Source of the DNA: Crocinitomicaceae bacterium
GTDB lineage: Bacteria > Bacteroidota > Bacteroidia > Flavobacteriales_D > Crocinitomicaceae
Length of the DNA stretch: 64,000 nucleotides
Reading direction: 5' to 3'
Assembly: GCA_029249445.1 (NCBI GenBank)
Contig: JAQWHI010000018.1
Span: forward strand, 62,001-126,000
The notes beneath the pieces were generated by a model. It was given only the letters and a program-made list of their open reading frames with translations. It was not told the DNA's origin and did not search any database. Shown piece after piece: positions 53,455 through 63,328 of this stretch. Every line of letters starts with the position of its first letter. Positions within the stretch are counted from its first letter, which is position 1. Both the position numbers and the translations under genes were made by a program.

Positions 53455-54290
53455 TTTTTGAATTTGTTTTGGAGGGCGTCCAGTTTGTTCTCGAATTGTT
53501 CTTTGTTCTTTGCTAGGTTTTTGTTCTTGATTCGATCCATTTCTTTGCGAAGAACCTGTTTTGTATATAGTGGGAAATCTGCGTCAATCATCCAGCCGTA
53601 ATAGCCGGGTTCTGTTTTGTGAACTTCTTCGACTGTTTTGTTTTTGTTTTTTCCAAAGTTGTAGATGACTTCCATGTCTTTGTTGTAGGCCAATCGTCCT
53701 GCAAAATCTGCACGTTTCATATTTCCGTGTCGTGAAAATTCATCGAGAAATGCTACATCACTTTTCAGTTCATCGTATTTGTCAATTTGGGCATCGAGTA
53801 CTTCCCATGTAGCTTGTGCATCGGCGAGTGCGGTATGTGCATTTTTCAGGTCTTTATTACAATAAAACTTGTATGCCGCGATGAGTGTTCGTTGTTCCAT
53901 TTTGTGAAAAATGTTTTGAACGTCAATGTGTTTTTGTTGAGTGAGGTCGAATGTGCTTTCTACCCGCAGCAATTCCTCTGCGAGCATTGGCAGGTCGAAC
54001 TTGTTTGAATTGTAACCGGCAAAGTCGCACCCTTCCAAGAAGGCTTCCAATTCGGGAAGTGCTTCTTTGAGTGTTGGACAATCGTTAATATCTTCTTGAT
54101 AGATTCCATGTATTTCGCTGACTTCTTTAGGGATTGGGATTTCCGGGTTGAAGCGCTGTAAGTAATTCTCTTGAGATCCATCAGGGTTGATTTTGACCAC
54201 TGCAAGTTCTACAATTCTATCGTTTGTTACACTCAACCCTGTAGCTTCTATATCAAAAATGGCAAGTGCTTTGTTTAACTCAATATTCAT
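53451..54290 (-). CDS. DnaQ-like 3'-5' exonuclease
   Basis: A 279-residue DEDD-superfamily exonuclease. Motif I is FDIEATGLSVTNDRIVELA (Asp-x-Glu about 13-15), motif II FAGYNSNKFDLPML (about 91-104), and the C-terminal HTALADAQATWEVL (about 150-163) holds motif III. After about residue 205 there is a short extra domain with NFGKNKNKTVEEV and PGYYGWMIDADFP, reminiscent of the FGK...YL.WM pattern in DUF3820-type modules. It may act in DNA repair or RNA processing rather than as the replicative proofreading subunit. A terminator lies just upstream at 54324-54360. Confidence 0.9.
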   Translation of the reverse strand: MNIELNKALAIFDIEATGLSVTNDRIVELAVVKINPDGSQENYLQRFNPEIPIPKEVSEIHGIYQEDINDCPTLKEALPELEAFLEGCDFAGYNSNKFDLPMLAEELLRVESTFDLTQQKHIDVQNIFHKMEQRTLIAAYKFYCNKDLKNAHTALADAQATWEVLDAQIDKYDELKSDVAFLDEFSRHGNMKRADFAGRLAYNKDMEVIYNFGKNKNKTVEEVHKTEPGYYGWMIDADFPLYTKQVLRKEMDRIKNKNLAKNKEQFENKLDALQNKFKK

Positions 54291-54323
54291 ACTTCAAATA
54301 TACGCATTGGCGGGCGATCAAAT

Positions 54324-54360
54324 CAAAAAAAAGTCCTTACTATTTCAGTAAGGACTTTTG
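54324..54360 (-). terminator. Terminator after the E2 gene
   Basis: On the minus strand AAAAGTCCTTACT pairs with AGTAAGGACTTTT around a five-base loop and is followed by eight T residues. Confidence 0.85.
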
Positions 54361-54415
54361 CACTTTTGATTTTTAGTTTGAACTTATTCGGTTTTACCGT
54401 TCCAATTTTTTTCGC

Positions 54416-55783
54416 TTAGACCGTTCTTGAGGCATCAAACTGCTCGAGGTAATCGGCTACACGTCGGACAAACTGTCCACCAAGTGCGCCGTCCACCACT
54501 CTGTGGTCGTACGAGTGCGACAAGAACATTTTGTGTCGAATACCAATGAAGTCACCTTCAGGTGTTTCAATAACTGCAGGAACTTTTCGAATTGCACCGA
54601 GTGCAAGGATGGCAACTTGCGGTTGGTTAATGATTGGGGTTCCCATTACGTTTCCAAATGTTCCAACGTTGGTTACGGTATAGGTTCCACCTTGTATATC
54701 CTCAGGTTTGAGGTTGTTGTTTCGTGCGTTGTTTGCCATTTCATTGACTGCTTTCGTCAAGCCTGTTAAACTGAGGCGATCCGCATCTTTGATTACTGGC
54801 ACAATGAGATTGCCTGATGGCAGTGCAGTTGCCATTCCCACATTGATGTGTTTTCTTTTTATGATTTTGTTTCCTGATACAGAAACATTGATCATTGGGA
54901 AGTCTTTGATTGCTTTTACTACGGCCTCCATGAAAATCGGCGTAAAGGTGATGTTTTCACCTTCTCTTGCCATGAATTCATTTTTCACTTTCTTTCTCCA
55001 GTTGAAGATGTTCGTCACATCAGCTTCTACGTAGCTTGTAACGTGTGGGGAAACATGAGTAGACATTACCATGTGGTCAGCAATGAGCTTTCGCATGCGG
55101 TCCATTTCCATAATTTCATCATCTGGTCCAATAGCCACTGTTGGTTCTTTGATTCCCGATAGGAATCCTCCGCCTACAGTTGTTTGTTGTACTTCTGAAA
55201 CGACTGCTTTATTTGCCGATGCGCCTGGAGCAGCTGCTTTTGCAGTGCGTCCTTCAGCGATGTATCCAAGTATGTCTTTCTTTGTTACACGACCTGATTG
55301 ACCTGAACCTGTGATAGATTCGAGTTCATTCATGGATACTCCCTCTTTTTCCGCGATACTTCGAACGAGCGGGGAATAGAATTTTCCACTCGGACCGTTT
55401 TTGTCAAGGTTTATGTCTTCACTGACCGTTGCTGCAACGGTTTCTATTTCTGTATTGATTGTTGCGGCTGCCGCTTCTACTGAGGGTGCTTCAACTACTT
55501 CTTTTTCTGCTGGCGTATTTTCAATTGTTTCTGGTGCCTCGCCGTCTGTTGATATAATGGCGATTACATCACCCACTTGGGCAACTTCATCGGTTGCAAA
55601 CAACTGCTTCACAAGAATTCCTTCGGCTTCTGATGGTAACTCGTTGTCTACCTTGTCGGTTGCCACTTCCACAAGAGGTTCATCCATCTCAATTGCGTCT
55701 CCGACATTCTTCAACCAATTTGTAATTGTTGCTTCGGTAACACTTTCTCCCATTTTAGGAAGACGGATTTCTATTTGTGCCAT
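54416..55783 (-). CDS. Dihydrolipoamide acyltransferase, E2 of a 2-oxo acid dehydrogenase
   Basis: A 455-residue E2 core protein of a pyruvate, 2-oxoglutarate or branched-chain dehydrogenase. It has one lipoyl domain (1-76) with the lipoylated Lys44 in VEVATDKVDNEL, an Ala/Glu/Val-rich linker, a subunit-binding domain (about 137-172; SGRVTKKDIL), a second linker, and the catalytic domain ending in HSYDHRVVDGALGG (His about 430) that forms the transferase active site. The two acidic residues around the lipoyl lysine (ATDKVD) recall branched-chain-type E2s. E1 and E3 are not in the window. A perfect minus-strand TAATTTTG promoter element lies at 55813-55820. Confidence 0.93.
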   Translation of the reverse strand: MAQIEIRLPKMGESVTEATITNWLKNVGDAIEMDEPLVEVATDKVDNELPSEAEGILVKQLFATDEVAQVGDVIAIISTDGEAPETIENTPAEKEVVEAPSVEAAAATINTEIETVAATVSEDINLDKNGPSGKFYSPLVRSIAEKEGVSMNELESITGSGQSGRVTKKDILGYIAEGRTAKAAAPGASANKAVVSEVQQTTVGGGFLSGIKEPTVAIGPDDEIMEMDRMRKLIADHMVMSTHVSPHVTSYVEADVTNIFNWRKKVKNEFMAREGENITFTPIFMEAVVKAIKDFPMINVSVSGNKIIKRKHINVGMATALPSGNLIVPVIKDADRLSLTGLTKAVNEMANNARNNNLKPEDIQGGTYTVTNVGTFGNVMGTPIINQPQVAILALGAIRKVPAVIETPEGDFIGIRHKMFLSHSYDHRVVDGALGGQFVRRVADYLEQFDASRTV

Positions 55784-55812
55784 AGCTTTTAAAGTTGTAT
55801 TTAAATCGAGTA

Positions 55813-55820
55813 CAAAATTA
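55813..55820 (-). promoter_or_regulatory. -7 promoter element TAATTTTG for the E2 gene
   Basis: Minus-strand TAATTTTG matches TAnnTTTG and lies 30 bases before the ATG at 55783. Confidence 0.55.
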
Positions 55821-55858
55821 ACCTAAATTTCCTTTTTGGCAAGGTGAGAAGGGATGAA

Positions 55859-57775
55859 TTAGCAATCCAACTTCTGCCAAGATTTTCGGACAATTGAAAA
55901 GTCTTTGCGCATGGAGTAGTCCCTTGCATATAAGAGGTTTAGTTTTTGTTTGACCGCTTGGTCTGCATATTGGAAGGGATCTTCGGGTGCGATAATTCCT
56001 TGTTTTATTCGTGGCAGGCGCACATCTTTCATGGACAATTCTTTCGAAAAACCGATAAAAGAACGTTTCCCTCTGAGTATATGCACCATGTTTTTTAAAT
56101 AGGTGGATTTGTTCTTGAAAAAGAAGATTCCAACCGGAGCGGTAAGCAATAGTCCAGTAGCGATCAATAGATCGAACAGTCGTTTTTTGCGTTTGTTTTC
56201 ATCACTAACGAGCGTATTGATGTTCAGGATGTAGAGTTCGCCTGCCGTATCGATTGAATTGCTGCCGATTAAGTGGCTTGCATTTTGGGGTGCAATTTTA
56301 AAATCAAGTGACTGCAGCGCCTTTGCTCCCATTGCTTTTATAATTTCTTCATAAGTAAGGCTGCCAGAACAAAAGATAATTTCATTGCTGTTCGGAGTCG
56401 CTTCGAGCAAATGATCAATAGAAGAGTAATGTGTACTGCTACCAAGGTTGTCTTGTGTTTGCACGAGCAATTCTTTTGTACGTTCTACTTCTGCTTGGTT
56501 ACCGATGATGGTGAATGACTTTTTTTCGCTGCTGCGAAGCGTGTGTTTTCCTCCAATGGTGAAGTGGAGCAGCAGACGAGAAAGCAAATAGTAGGTGAGC
56601 ACCCAGGCTGCACCGATAAATATGAAGAGGCGCGAGAACTGGAGTGATTTTGGCAGTACCGCATAAGCAATTAGTAGCAGTGCCGTTGCAATCACAGTTC
56701 CCTTTGCGTATTTGAACAGTTTTATAGGCTTGTCGTATCCTCCATTAAAAAAGACAATTCCTACCCAAGTGAGGCCGTAAATAGGGATGGAATACCGTAT
56801 GAGTTCTTCGGGGAATTCAATATCGACCCGTTCCCAATAGGCTGTAAGTGCAAACAACCCCGATACGATGAATGCACTGTCGATTGCAGGTAAGGTGAAG
56901 CGTTGGATCATTCGCCCAGTGATGGCGATAAAGGCTCTAAAATAGATGGCCAAGTTGATCAGAAAAGAAAAGAGCCAGGCATTGTTTCCTGAGAAATGTT
57001 TTTTCGCAAAAATGATCATGGCACGATAGAAAACGAAGACATAGTTTACCGAACTTTTTTTCGTGCTTTCTCCTTTGTAATGGACGATTGATGTTTCTGG
57101 AAAGTAATAGTTGTCGTATCCGCCTTTTTGAATGCGGTAGGAGAGGTCAATGTCTTCGCCATACATGAAAAAAGTTTCATCAAGCATTCCGACAGTGTCG
57201 AGTGCTTTTTTTCGCATGAGCATAAAGGCTCCGCTAAGTACATCTATTTTATTGGTTTCATTTTCTGGCAGGTGTCCAAGGTGGTAGTGACCAAAGCGCT
57301 TTGATTTTGGTAAAATCGTCGAGAGTCCAAAGATTTTATAAAATGCGACCATCGGAGTTGGTAGTCCCCGTTTTGATTCTGGCAAGAAAGTACCACGTCC
57401 GTCAATCATTCGAACACCGAGTCCACCCGCGTTTGGGTGTGCATCCATGAATGCGATTACTTTTTCAAATGTTGATTCTTCCACAATAGTATCGGGGTTG
57501 AGCAGCAGGATATATTCTCCTTTTGCGCATTCGATTCCTTGATTGTTTGCTTTCGAGAATCCGACATTTTTTTCATTGAAGATGAGTGTACAGTTGCTGT
57601 GTTTGTTTTTCAAAACTTCAACAGAGCCGTCCATGGAAGCATTGTCAATTACGATGACTTCGACAGGCAGTTGTTTGATTGCTTTTTTTACGGAATCCAA
57701 GCATTGGTCCACGAAGTATTCGACATTGTAGTTGACAATGATAACACTTAGTTTGTATGTATGGTTTGATTCCAA
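55859..57775 (-). CDS. GT2 glycosyltransferase fused to a degenerate sugar-transferase-like membrane module
   Basis: A 638-residue protein. Residues 1-250 are a GT-A glycosyltransferase (family 2, WbbL/rhamnosyltransferase-like): VIIVNYNVEYFVD, VIDNASMDGS, LLLNPDTIVEES (Asp-x-Asp-equivalent about 94-98), and MLDETFFMYGEDIDLSYRI (about 195-213). Then five membrane segments (about 270-420), a Rossmann-like stretch beginning KSFTIIGNQAEVERTKELL (about 430), a membrane hairpin at KRLFDLLIATGLLL (about 545) and a short tail with RGKRSFIGFSKE, like the DMSLVGPRP block of polyprenyl-phosphate sugar transferases but lacking their catalytic core. The start is a TTG at 57775, 6 bp after ridA, with no ATG available. 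Confidence 0.85.
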   Translation of the reverse strand: MESNHTYKLSVIIVNYNVEYFVDQCLDSVKKAIKQLPVEVIVIDNASMDGSVEVLKNKHSNCTLIFNEKNVGFSKANNQGIECAKGEYILLLNPDTIVEESTFEKVIAFMDAHPNAGGLGVRMIDGRGTFLPESKRGLPTPMVAFYKIFGLSTILPKSKRFGHYHLGHLPENETNKIDVLSGAFMLMRKKALDTVGMLDETFFMYGEDIDLSYRIQKGGYDNYYFPETSIVHYKGESTKKSSVNYVFVFYRAMIIFAKKHFSGNNAWLFSFLINLAIYFRAFIAITGRMIQRFTLPAIDSAFIVSGLFALTAYWERVDIEFPEELIRYSIPIYGLTWVGIVFFNGGYDKPIKLFKYAKGTVIATALLLIAYAVLPKSLQFSRLFIFIGAAWVLTYYLLSRLLLHFTIGGKHTLRSSEKKSFTIIGNQAEVERTKELLVQTQDNLGSSTHYSSIDHLLEATPNSNEIIFCSGSLTYEEIIKAMGAKALQSLDFKIAPQNASHLIGSNSIDTAGELYILNINTLVSDENKRKKRLFDLLIATGLLLTAPVGIFFFKNKSTYLKNMVHILRGKRSFIGFSKELSMKDVRLPRIKQGIIAPEDPFQYADQAVKQKLNLLYARDYSMRKDFSIVRKSWQKLDC

Positions 57776-57781
57776 TCCAGT

Positions 57782-58159
57782 TTACTTGATCGCAATACAT
57801 GAAATTTCTACATCAACATCGAGTGGAAGTTGTGCAACTTGCACAGTTTCTCTCGCTGGAGGATGTGAACGAAAGTACTTGCTGTATATTTCATTTACTG
57901 CGCTAAAATCATTCATGTTCTTAAGAAAGATGGAACATTTTACCACATCATCGGTAGTCATTTCTGCTTCGTTCAAAAGTGAAACAATATTTTTCATGAC
58001 TTGATCTGTAGCCGCTGAAATGTCAGTATCTACTAACTTTCCGGTGATTGGGTCGATGGGAATTTGTCCGGAAACAAACAAGGTGTCCTTCTTGAGAATT
58101 GCCTGGCTGTATGGGCCGATAGGTGCAGGAGCTCCAGAAATTTGTAAAACCTTTTTCAT
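57782..58159 (-). CDS. RidA-family enamine/imine deaminase
   Basis: A 125-residue protein of the RidA (YjgF/UK114) family, which hydrolyses reactive enamines such as 2-aminoacrylate formed by PLP enzymes. Family blocks APAPIGPYSQAILKKDTLFVSGQ (about 10-32), the catalytic-site Arg in RETVQVAQLPLDVDVEI (about 102-118; Arg near 103) and the closing VEISCIA are present. Length is normal. A GT2 fusion gene begins 6 bp downstream on the same strand, so the two share a transcript despite having no obvious link. The start region overlaps the promoter of the divergent amidotransferase gene. Confidence 0.95.
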   Translation of the reverse strand: MKKVLQISGAPAPIGPYSQAILKKDTLFVSGQIPIDPITGKLVDTDISAATDQVMKNIVSLLNEAEMTTDDVVKCSIFLKNMNDFSAVNEIYSKYFRSHPPARETVQVAQLPLDVDVEISCIAIK

Positions 58160-58165
58160 CTTTGT

Positions 58166-58173
58166 TATTTTTG
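58166..58173 (+). promoter_or_regulatory. Promoter TTTG-N21-TATTTTTG for the glutamine amidotransferase gene
   Basis: A perfect TAnnTTTG -7 element, with TTTG at 58141-58144 inside the ridA coding region 21 bases upstream. The TTG start codon is 26 bases downstream. Confidence 0.5.
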
Positions 58174-58198
58174 TACAAGTTTACACAAAAAGAAGTAC

Positions 58199-58756
58199 TT
58201 GCAGCGCATACTATTAATAGATAATTACGATTCTTTCACCTACAATCTTGCCCATTACATGGAGGGTGAGGGAGTAGCTGTAGACATTGTTTTGAATGAT
58301 GCATTTGATTGCGCTGACCTCGAACGCTACGATAAAGTGGTTCTCTCACCGGGCCCGGGTTTGCCATTAGATGCAGGTGTTTTAATGGATGTTGTTGCGG
58401 CGTGTGTTGGAGTTCGACCTGTTTTGGGTGTGTGTTTGGGCATGCAAGCAATTGCCCTTCATTTGGGCGGTTCTTTGTACAATCAAGATGTGGTAAAACA
58501 TGGTGTAGCGGAGTTCATTGAGTTGGATTCCTCTTCTTTGTTTTTGGGAATGTCTTCGCCTACTCAAGTAGGGTTGTACCACAGCTGGGCAGTTGAATCT
58601 ACCGGTGATTTTAATGTGACTGCTCGTTCAAAAAGTGGAATTGTTATGGCACTTGAAAATACGTCCAAGAAATTATTTGGCGTACAATTCCATCCCGAGT
58701 CGATTCTCACCGACGACGGCAGGGCAGTGGTTCGAAATTTCTTAGCGATTCAATGA
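58199..58756 (+). CDS. Anthranilate/aminodeoxychorismate synthase glutamine amidotransferase subunit
   Basis: A 185-residue class I glutamine amidotransferase that supplies ammonia for anthranilate (TrpG) or 4-amino-4-deoxychorismate (PabA) synthesis. LLIDNYDSFTYNLAHYME (about 5-22) and LSPGPGLP (about 49-56) are typical; the triad is Cys79 (GVCLGMQ), His165 and Glu167 (QFHPES). The start is a TTG at 58199: the frame has no ATG upstream and the protein has the right N-terminus. No trpE/pabB gene is adjacent, so trp or folate assignment is open; the stand-alone position favours PabA slightly. Confidence 0.9.
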   Translation: MQRILLIDNYDSFTYNLAHYMEGEGVAVDIVLNDAFDCADLERYDKVVLSPGPGLPLDAGVLMDVVAACVGVRPVLGVCLGMQAIALHLGGSLYNQDVVKHGVAEFIELDSSSLFLGMSSPTQVGLYHSWAVESTGDFNVTARSKSGIVMALENTSKKLFGVQFHPESILTDDGRAVVRNFLAIQ

Positions 58757-58793
58757 ATCCCATGAATTTCGGTTTTTACAACCTTGTTCTGAT

Positions 58794-59432
58794 CTAGAAA
58801 GGAAGTTCTACAGATTCAATTTCAGATTCATCGTAGCTTGCACCTCCACATGGGCAATCTTCATCCATTGCGATGAGCAATTCTTCTTTTTTTCCTGTGC
58901 TTTCATCTTCCATTGCCTTGTTGTAATCCTCAGGGTTTGGAAATTTCTCGATTACCTCACGTACATAACACGGACAGTTGTATGGTTTGCCCTGATCGGC
59001 CAAACCTTCACAGCTACTCATTAGGTTCGACTTACGTTCTGATGTCCATCCGTCATTCATTTTTGAATTTCGTGAGATGAGCATTCCAAAAACGAAAATT
59101 GTTGCTGCTACCCAAACCAACCCTGTAATTTGACCGAGGATGTTTTTTTCTTTACGAGCGTTGAGTAGAAGTTTTACACCGAGCAATAGGAAGATGAGAC
59201 CAAATGCTCCATAGAGAACATATTTGAACATCATTTTGTTTTCAATGGTCCATGCATCTCCTTTCAGAAGCATGAGCGAAAGTGCGGAAATTCCTCCAGC
59301 GAGTGCAAAAAGGAATGTAAGTCCTCCATAAATATAGAGGCGTTCGTTGTTTTCATTTTTGCTTGATTTTCTTAGTCTATATCCTAAGAACATTGCGAGA
59401 GCAGTAGCAATTATTAGCGCGATAAATTTCAT
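58794..59432 (-). CDS. Multi-pass membrane protein, function unknown
   Basis: The frame opens further upstream, but the ATG at 59432 starts directly before a hydrophobic segment (MKFIALIIATALAMFLGYRL), giving 212 residues. Four membrane segments are likely (about 3-20, 38-55, 70-90, 105-125). The C-terminal part has CEGLADQGKPYNCPCYVREVIEKFPN (Cys about 140, 149, 151) and DEDCPCGGASYDE, so five Cys cluster outside the membrane region and may bind metal or form disulphides. I do not recognise the family. It diverges from the chalcone-isomerase-like gene. Confidence 0.7.
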   Translation of the reverse strand: MKFIALIIATALAMFLGYRLRKSSKNENNERLYIYGGLTFLFALAGGISALSLMLLKGDAWTIENKMMFKYVLYGAFGLIFLLLGVKLLLNARKEKNILGQITGLVWVAATIFVFGMLISRNSKMNDGWTSERKSNLMSSCEGLADQGKPYNCPCYVREVIEKFPNPEDYNKAMEDESTGKKEELLIAMDEDCPCGGASYDESEIESVELPF

Positions 59433-59558
59433 ATTTTTTACAATTTGAGATAAATATAACAAATCAATCAAGGAATTCACAGACTGAATCTTTATTTTAG
59501 CATGATAATTGCTAACTATTACAGAGAACATTTACGTTTTCAAAAAAAAAGAAGAATT

Positions 59559-60119
59559 ATGAAATTTATTTTATCCAGTTTATTTGTTGTGTTTTTGGCA
59601 CAAGGTTCAATTGCACAAAACAGAACGATTTCAGGGGTTACTTTCCCGCCCAAATTAGACGTCAAAGGGACAGCTCTTTATTTCAATGGCTGTGGTCTTC
59701 GTGAGAAGTACACGCTTGACTTGTATGTTGCGGGCTTGTATTTGGAGAGTACAACGATGGATGCCAATAAGGTTATTTCGTCGGATGCGGCTTCAGCAAT
59801 TAAGCTTGTGATTACTTCAAGTAAAGTAACGCGCGACAAGTTCAATGAGTCTGTGAAGGAAGGGTTTGAAAATGCATCGACAGGAAAAGCGAGTTCAGCT
59901 GAGATTGCAAAATTCAAGAGTTTCTTCTCTGCTGCGTTCAAGGTAAACGACGAGATTTTGATGATTTATGTTCCAGGTAAGGGTGTTGCTGTTACGATCA
60001 ATGGAAAATTCAAGGGTCTTGTTGAAGGATTGGAATTCAAAAAGCGTTTGTATGCGATTTGGTTGGGTGATAAGCCGGCAAGTGCCAAGTTAAAGAAAGG
60101 AATGCTCGGAAAGATGTAG
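59559..60119 (+). CDS. Chalcone isomerase-like exported protein
   Basis: A 186-residue protein. The ATG at 59559 is chosen because a signal peptide (MKFILSSLFVVFLAQGSIAQ) starts there; the open frame extends 19 residues upstream. The mature part matches the chalcone-isomerase-like (CHI fold) family of bacteria: SGVTFPPKLDVKGTALYFNGCGLR (about 24-47), LYVAGLYLES and the C-terminal GLEFKKRLYAIWLGDKPASAKLKKGML. Bacterial members are not flavonoid enzymes; they may bind fatty acids, but function is not established. The terminator at 60139-60168 ends the unit. Confidence 0.9.
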   Translation: MKFILSSLFVVFLAQGSIAQNRTISGVTFPPKLDVKGTALYFNGCGLREKYTLDLYVAGLYLESTTMDANKVISSDAASAIKLVITSSKVTRDKFNESVKEGFENASTGKASSAEIAKFKSFFSAAFKVNDEILMIYVPGKGVAVTINGKFKGLVEGLEFKKRLYAIWLGDKPASAKLKKGMLGKM

Positions 60120-60138
60120 AAATGCATCTCTTACGCAA

Positions 60139-60168
60139 TTAAAGGCTTCTTCGGAGGCCTTTTTTTTG
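60139..60168 (+). terminator. Terminator with TTCG tetraloop after the chalcone-isomerase-like gene
   Basis: AAAGGCTTC and GGAGGCCTTT form a nine-pair stem (one G-T pair) closed by a C(TTCG)G tetraloop and followed by a T-run. Confidence 0.85.
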
Positions 60169-60196
60169 GTCTTTATTTTGGGGGCAAATTCGGAGG

Positions 60197-61060
60197 TTAG
60201 ATGAATTCAAAGTCAACACGTCGATTTCGTTGTCTTCCTTCTGGTGTTTTGTTTGTGGCGATTGGTTTTTTCTCTCCGTGAAAGTCAAATTTCAGTCGGT
60301 CGGCTTTTAGTCCGTGTGCAACGAAGTAGTTTACGATTGCTTCGGCTCGCCGTTTTGAGAGGCCGATGTTGTACCCGTTTGTTCCTTCGGCATCGGTATG
60401 GCCTGTAACTCGAACACGAAGGTCTGAGTGTCCTTTTACAACTTTGATTAGTGCATCGAGAAATGCTTTGTGTTCTTCGCGTATTTCTGATTTGTCAAAG
60501 TCAAAAAAGAGGGGTTTGAACACAAAGTTGTTGCGTTCTATGTCGCGAATGTCAGGTGCGCTTAGCCCTTCTTTATAGTCTTGAATGAAGCGATTGAACC
60601 AGATATGGCTGAGGTGCGATTGGTCTTCCTTGGACATTTCGAAGTCGTTTCGGTAGAGAATGATGGTTCCTGAGAAGCGTCTGCAGTCGGTACTATTGAA
60701 TGTTCCTGTGAGGTATCCTGTAGTTGAATCGTAGCGCAGTGCTCCATTGTTTCTGCACCATTTCATTTTCGATGATTTCTTTTTTTTCAGGGTTGCAATT
60801 TGGGTGTAGTTGAGTGTTTTCGATTCGACGGTTCCTTTGATTAGTTTGAGTGCGTAGAAATTATTTTCGTAGGCTTCTTCTCTCATTGTTCCAGAGAGGA
60901 TGCCGTCATTGAGTTCAAAATCGGCATACAGAACGGTGCCTTGTTCGAGGTTTTGCCCAGCTTTCAGCAATATGCCTTGCCACGTTCCGTCAAAAACAGA
61001 GCGTGCAAAAGAGCCGTTTAGACTGAAAAAAACAAGAAGTAATGTACAAAAGTATTTCAT
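60197..61060 (-). CDS. OmpA-family outer-membrane/peptidoglycan-binding protein
   Basis: The frame opens to 61177, but the ATG at 61060 directly precedes a signal peptide (MKYFCTLLLVFFSLNGSFA), so 287 residues is preferred. Residues about 20-160 form a beta-rich domain of unknown family (FDGTWQGILLKAGQNL, GYLTGTFNSTDC). The C-terminal 100 residues are an OmpA domain: PLFFDFDKSEIREEH (about 180-194), VTGHTDAEGTNGYNIGLSKRRAEAIVNYF (two conserved Asp/Arg sites that bind diaminopimelate) and the end GRQRNRRVDFEFI. It should tie the outer membrane to peptidoglycan. Confidence 0.92.
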   Translation of the reverse strand: MKYFCTLLLVFFSLNGSFARSVFDGTWQGILLKAGQNLEQGTVLYADFELNDGILSGTMREEAYENNFYALKLIKGTVESKTLNYTQIATLKKKKSSKMKWCRNNGALRYDSTTGYLTGTFNSTDCRRFSGTIILYRNDFEMSKEDQSHLSHIWFNRFIQDYKEGLSAPDIRDIERNNFVFKPLFFDFDKSEIREEHKAFLDALIKVVKGHSDLRVRVTGHTDAEGTNGYNIGLSKRRAEAIVNYFVAHGLKADRLKFDFHGEKKPIATNKTPEGRQRNRRVDFEFI

Positions 61061-61221
61061 CTGTTGTTCTCTAACGAAAATGAGCAATAAATGTTCCATT
61101 TTGGTGTGATTATTTTTATTGCTTCGGTTGGCACAAAAGCTATTAACAATTTCAAGGTCAAATTGTTGATAAATCACCGTTTCTTTGCTTGATTTTACTG
61201 CTGATAATTCAATTCGATGTT

Positions 61222-61229
61222 TATTTTTG
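61222..61229 (+). promoter_or_regulatory. -7 promoter element TATTTTTG for gyrB
   Basis: A perfect TAnnTTTG match 46 bases before the gyrB ATG at 61276. No TTTG is seen at the usual -33 distance; TTTG at 61184-61187 is too far upstream. Confidence 0.5.
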
Positions 61230-61266
61230 TAACTACTGACATTCTGAGGCTTTGCCCGGAAATTGA

Positions 61267-63228
<1,962 letters not shown>

Positions 63229-63258
63229 TCTCCTCCCAAAAGAATCGATTAAAATTGA

Positions 63259-63290
63259 AAAAAAACGCTCCATTCGGAGCGTTTTTTTTT
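63259..63290. terminator. Bidirectional terminator between gyrB and the right-edge gene
   Basis: AAAAAACGCTCC and GGAGCGTTTTTT pair around ATTC; the A-run and T-run on either side let it work for both strands. Confidence 0.85.
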
Positions 63291-63328
63291 GTTTTATACA
63301 TCTTAATTTTGATAGTAGCGCACCTTTT

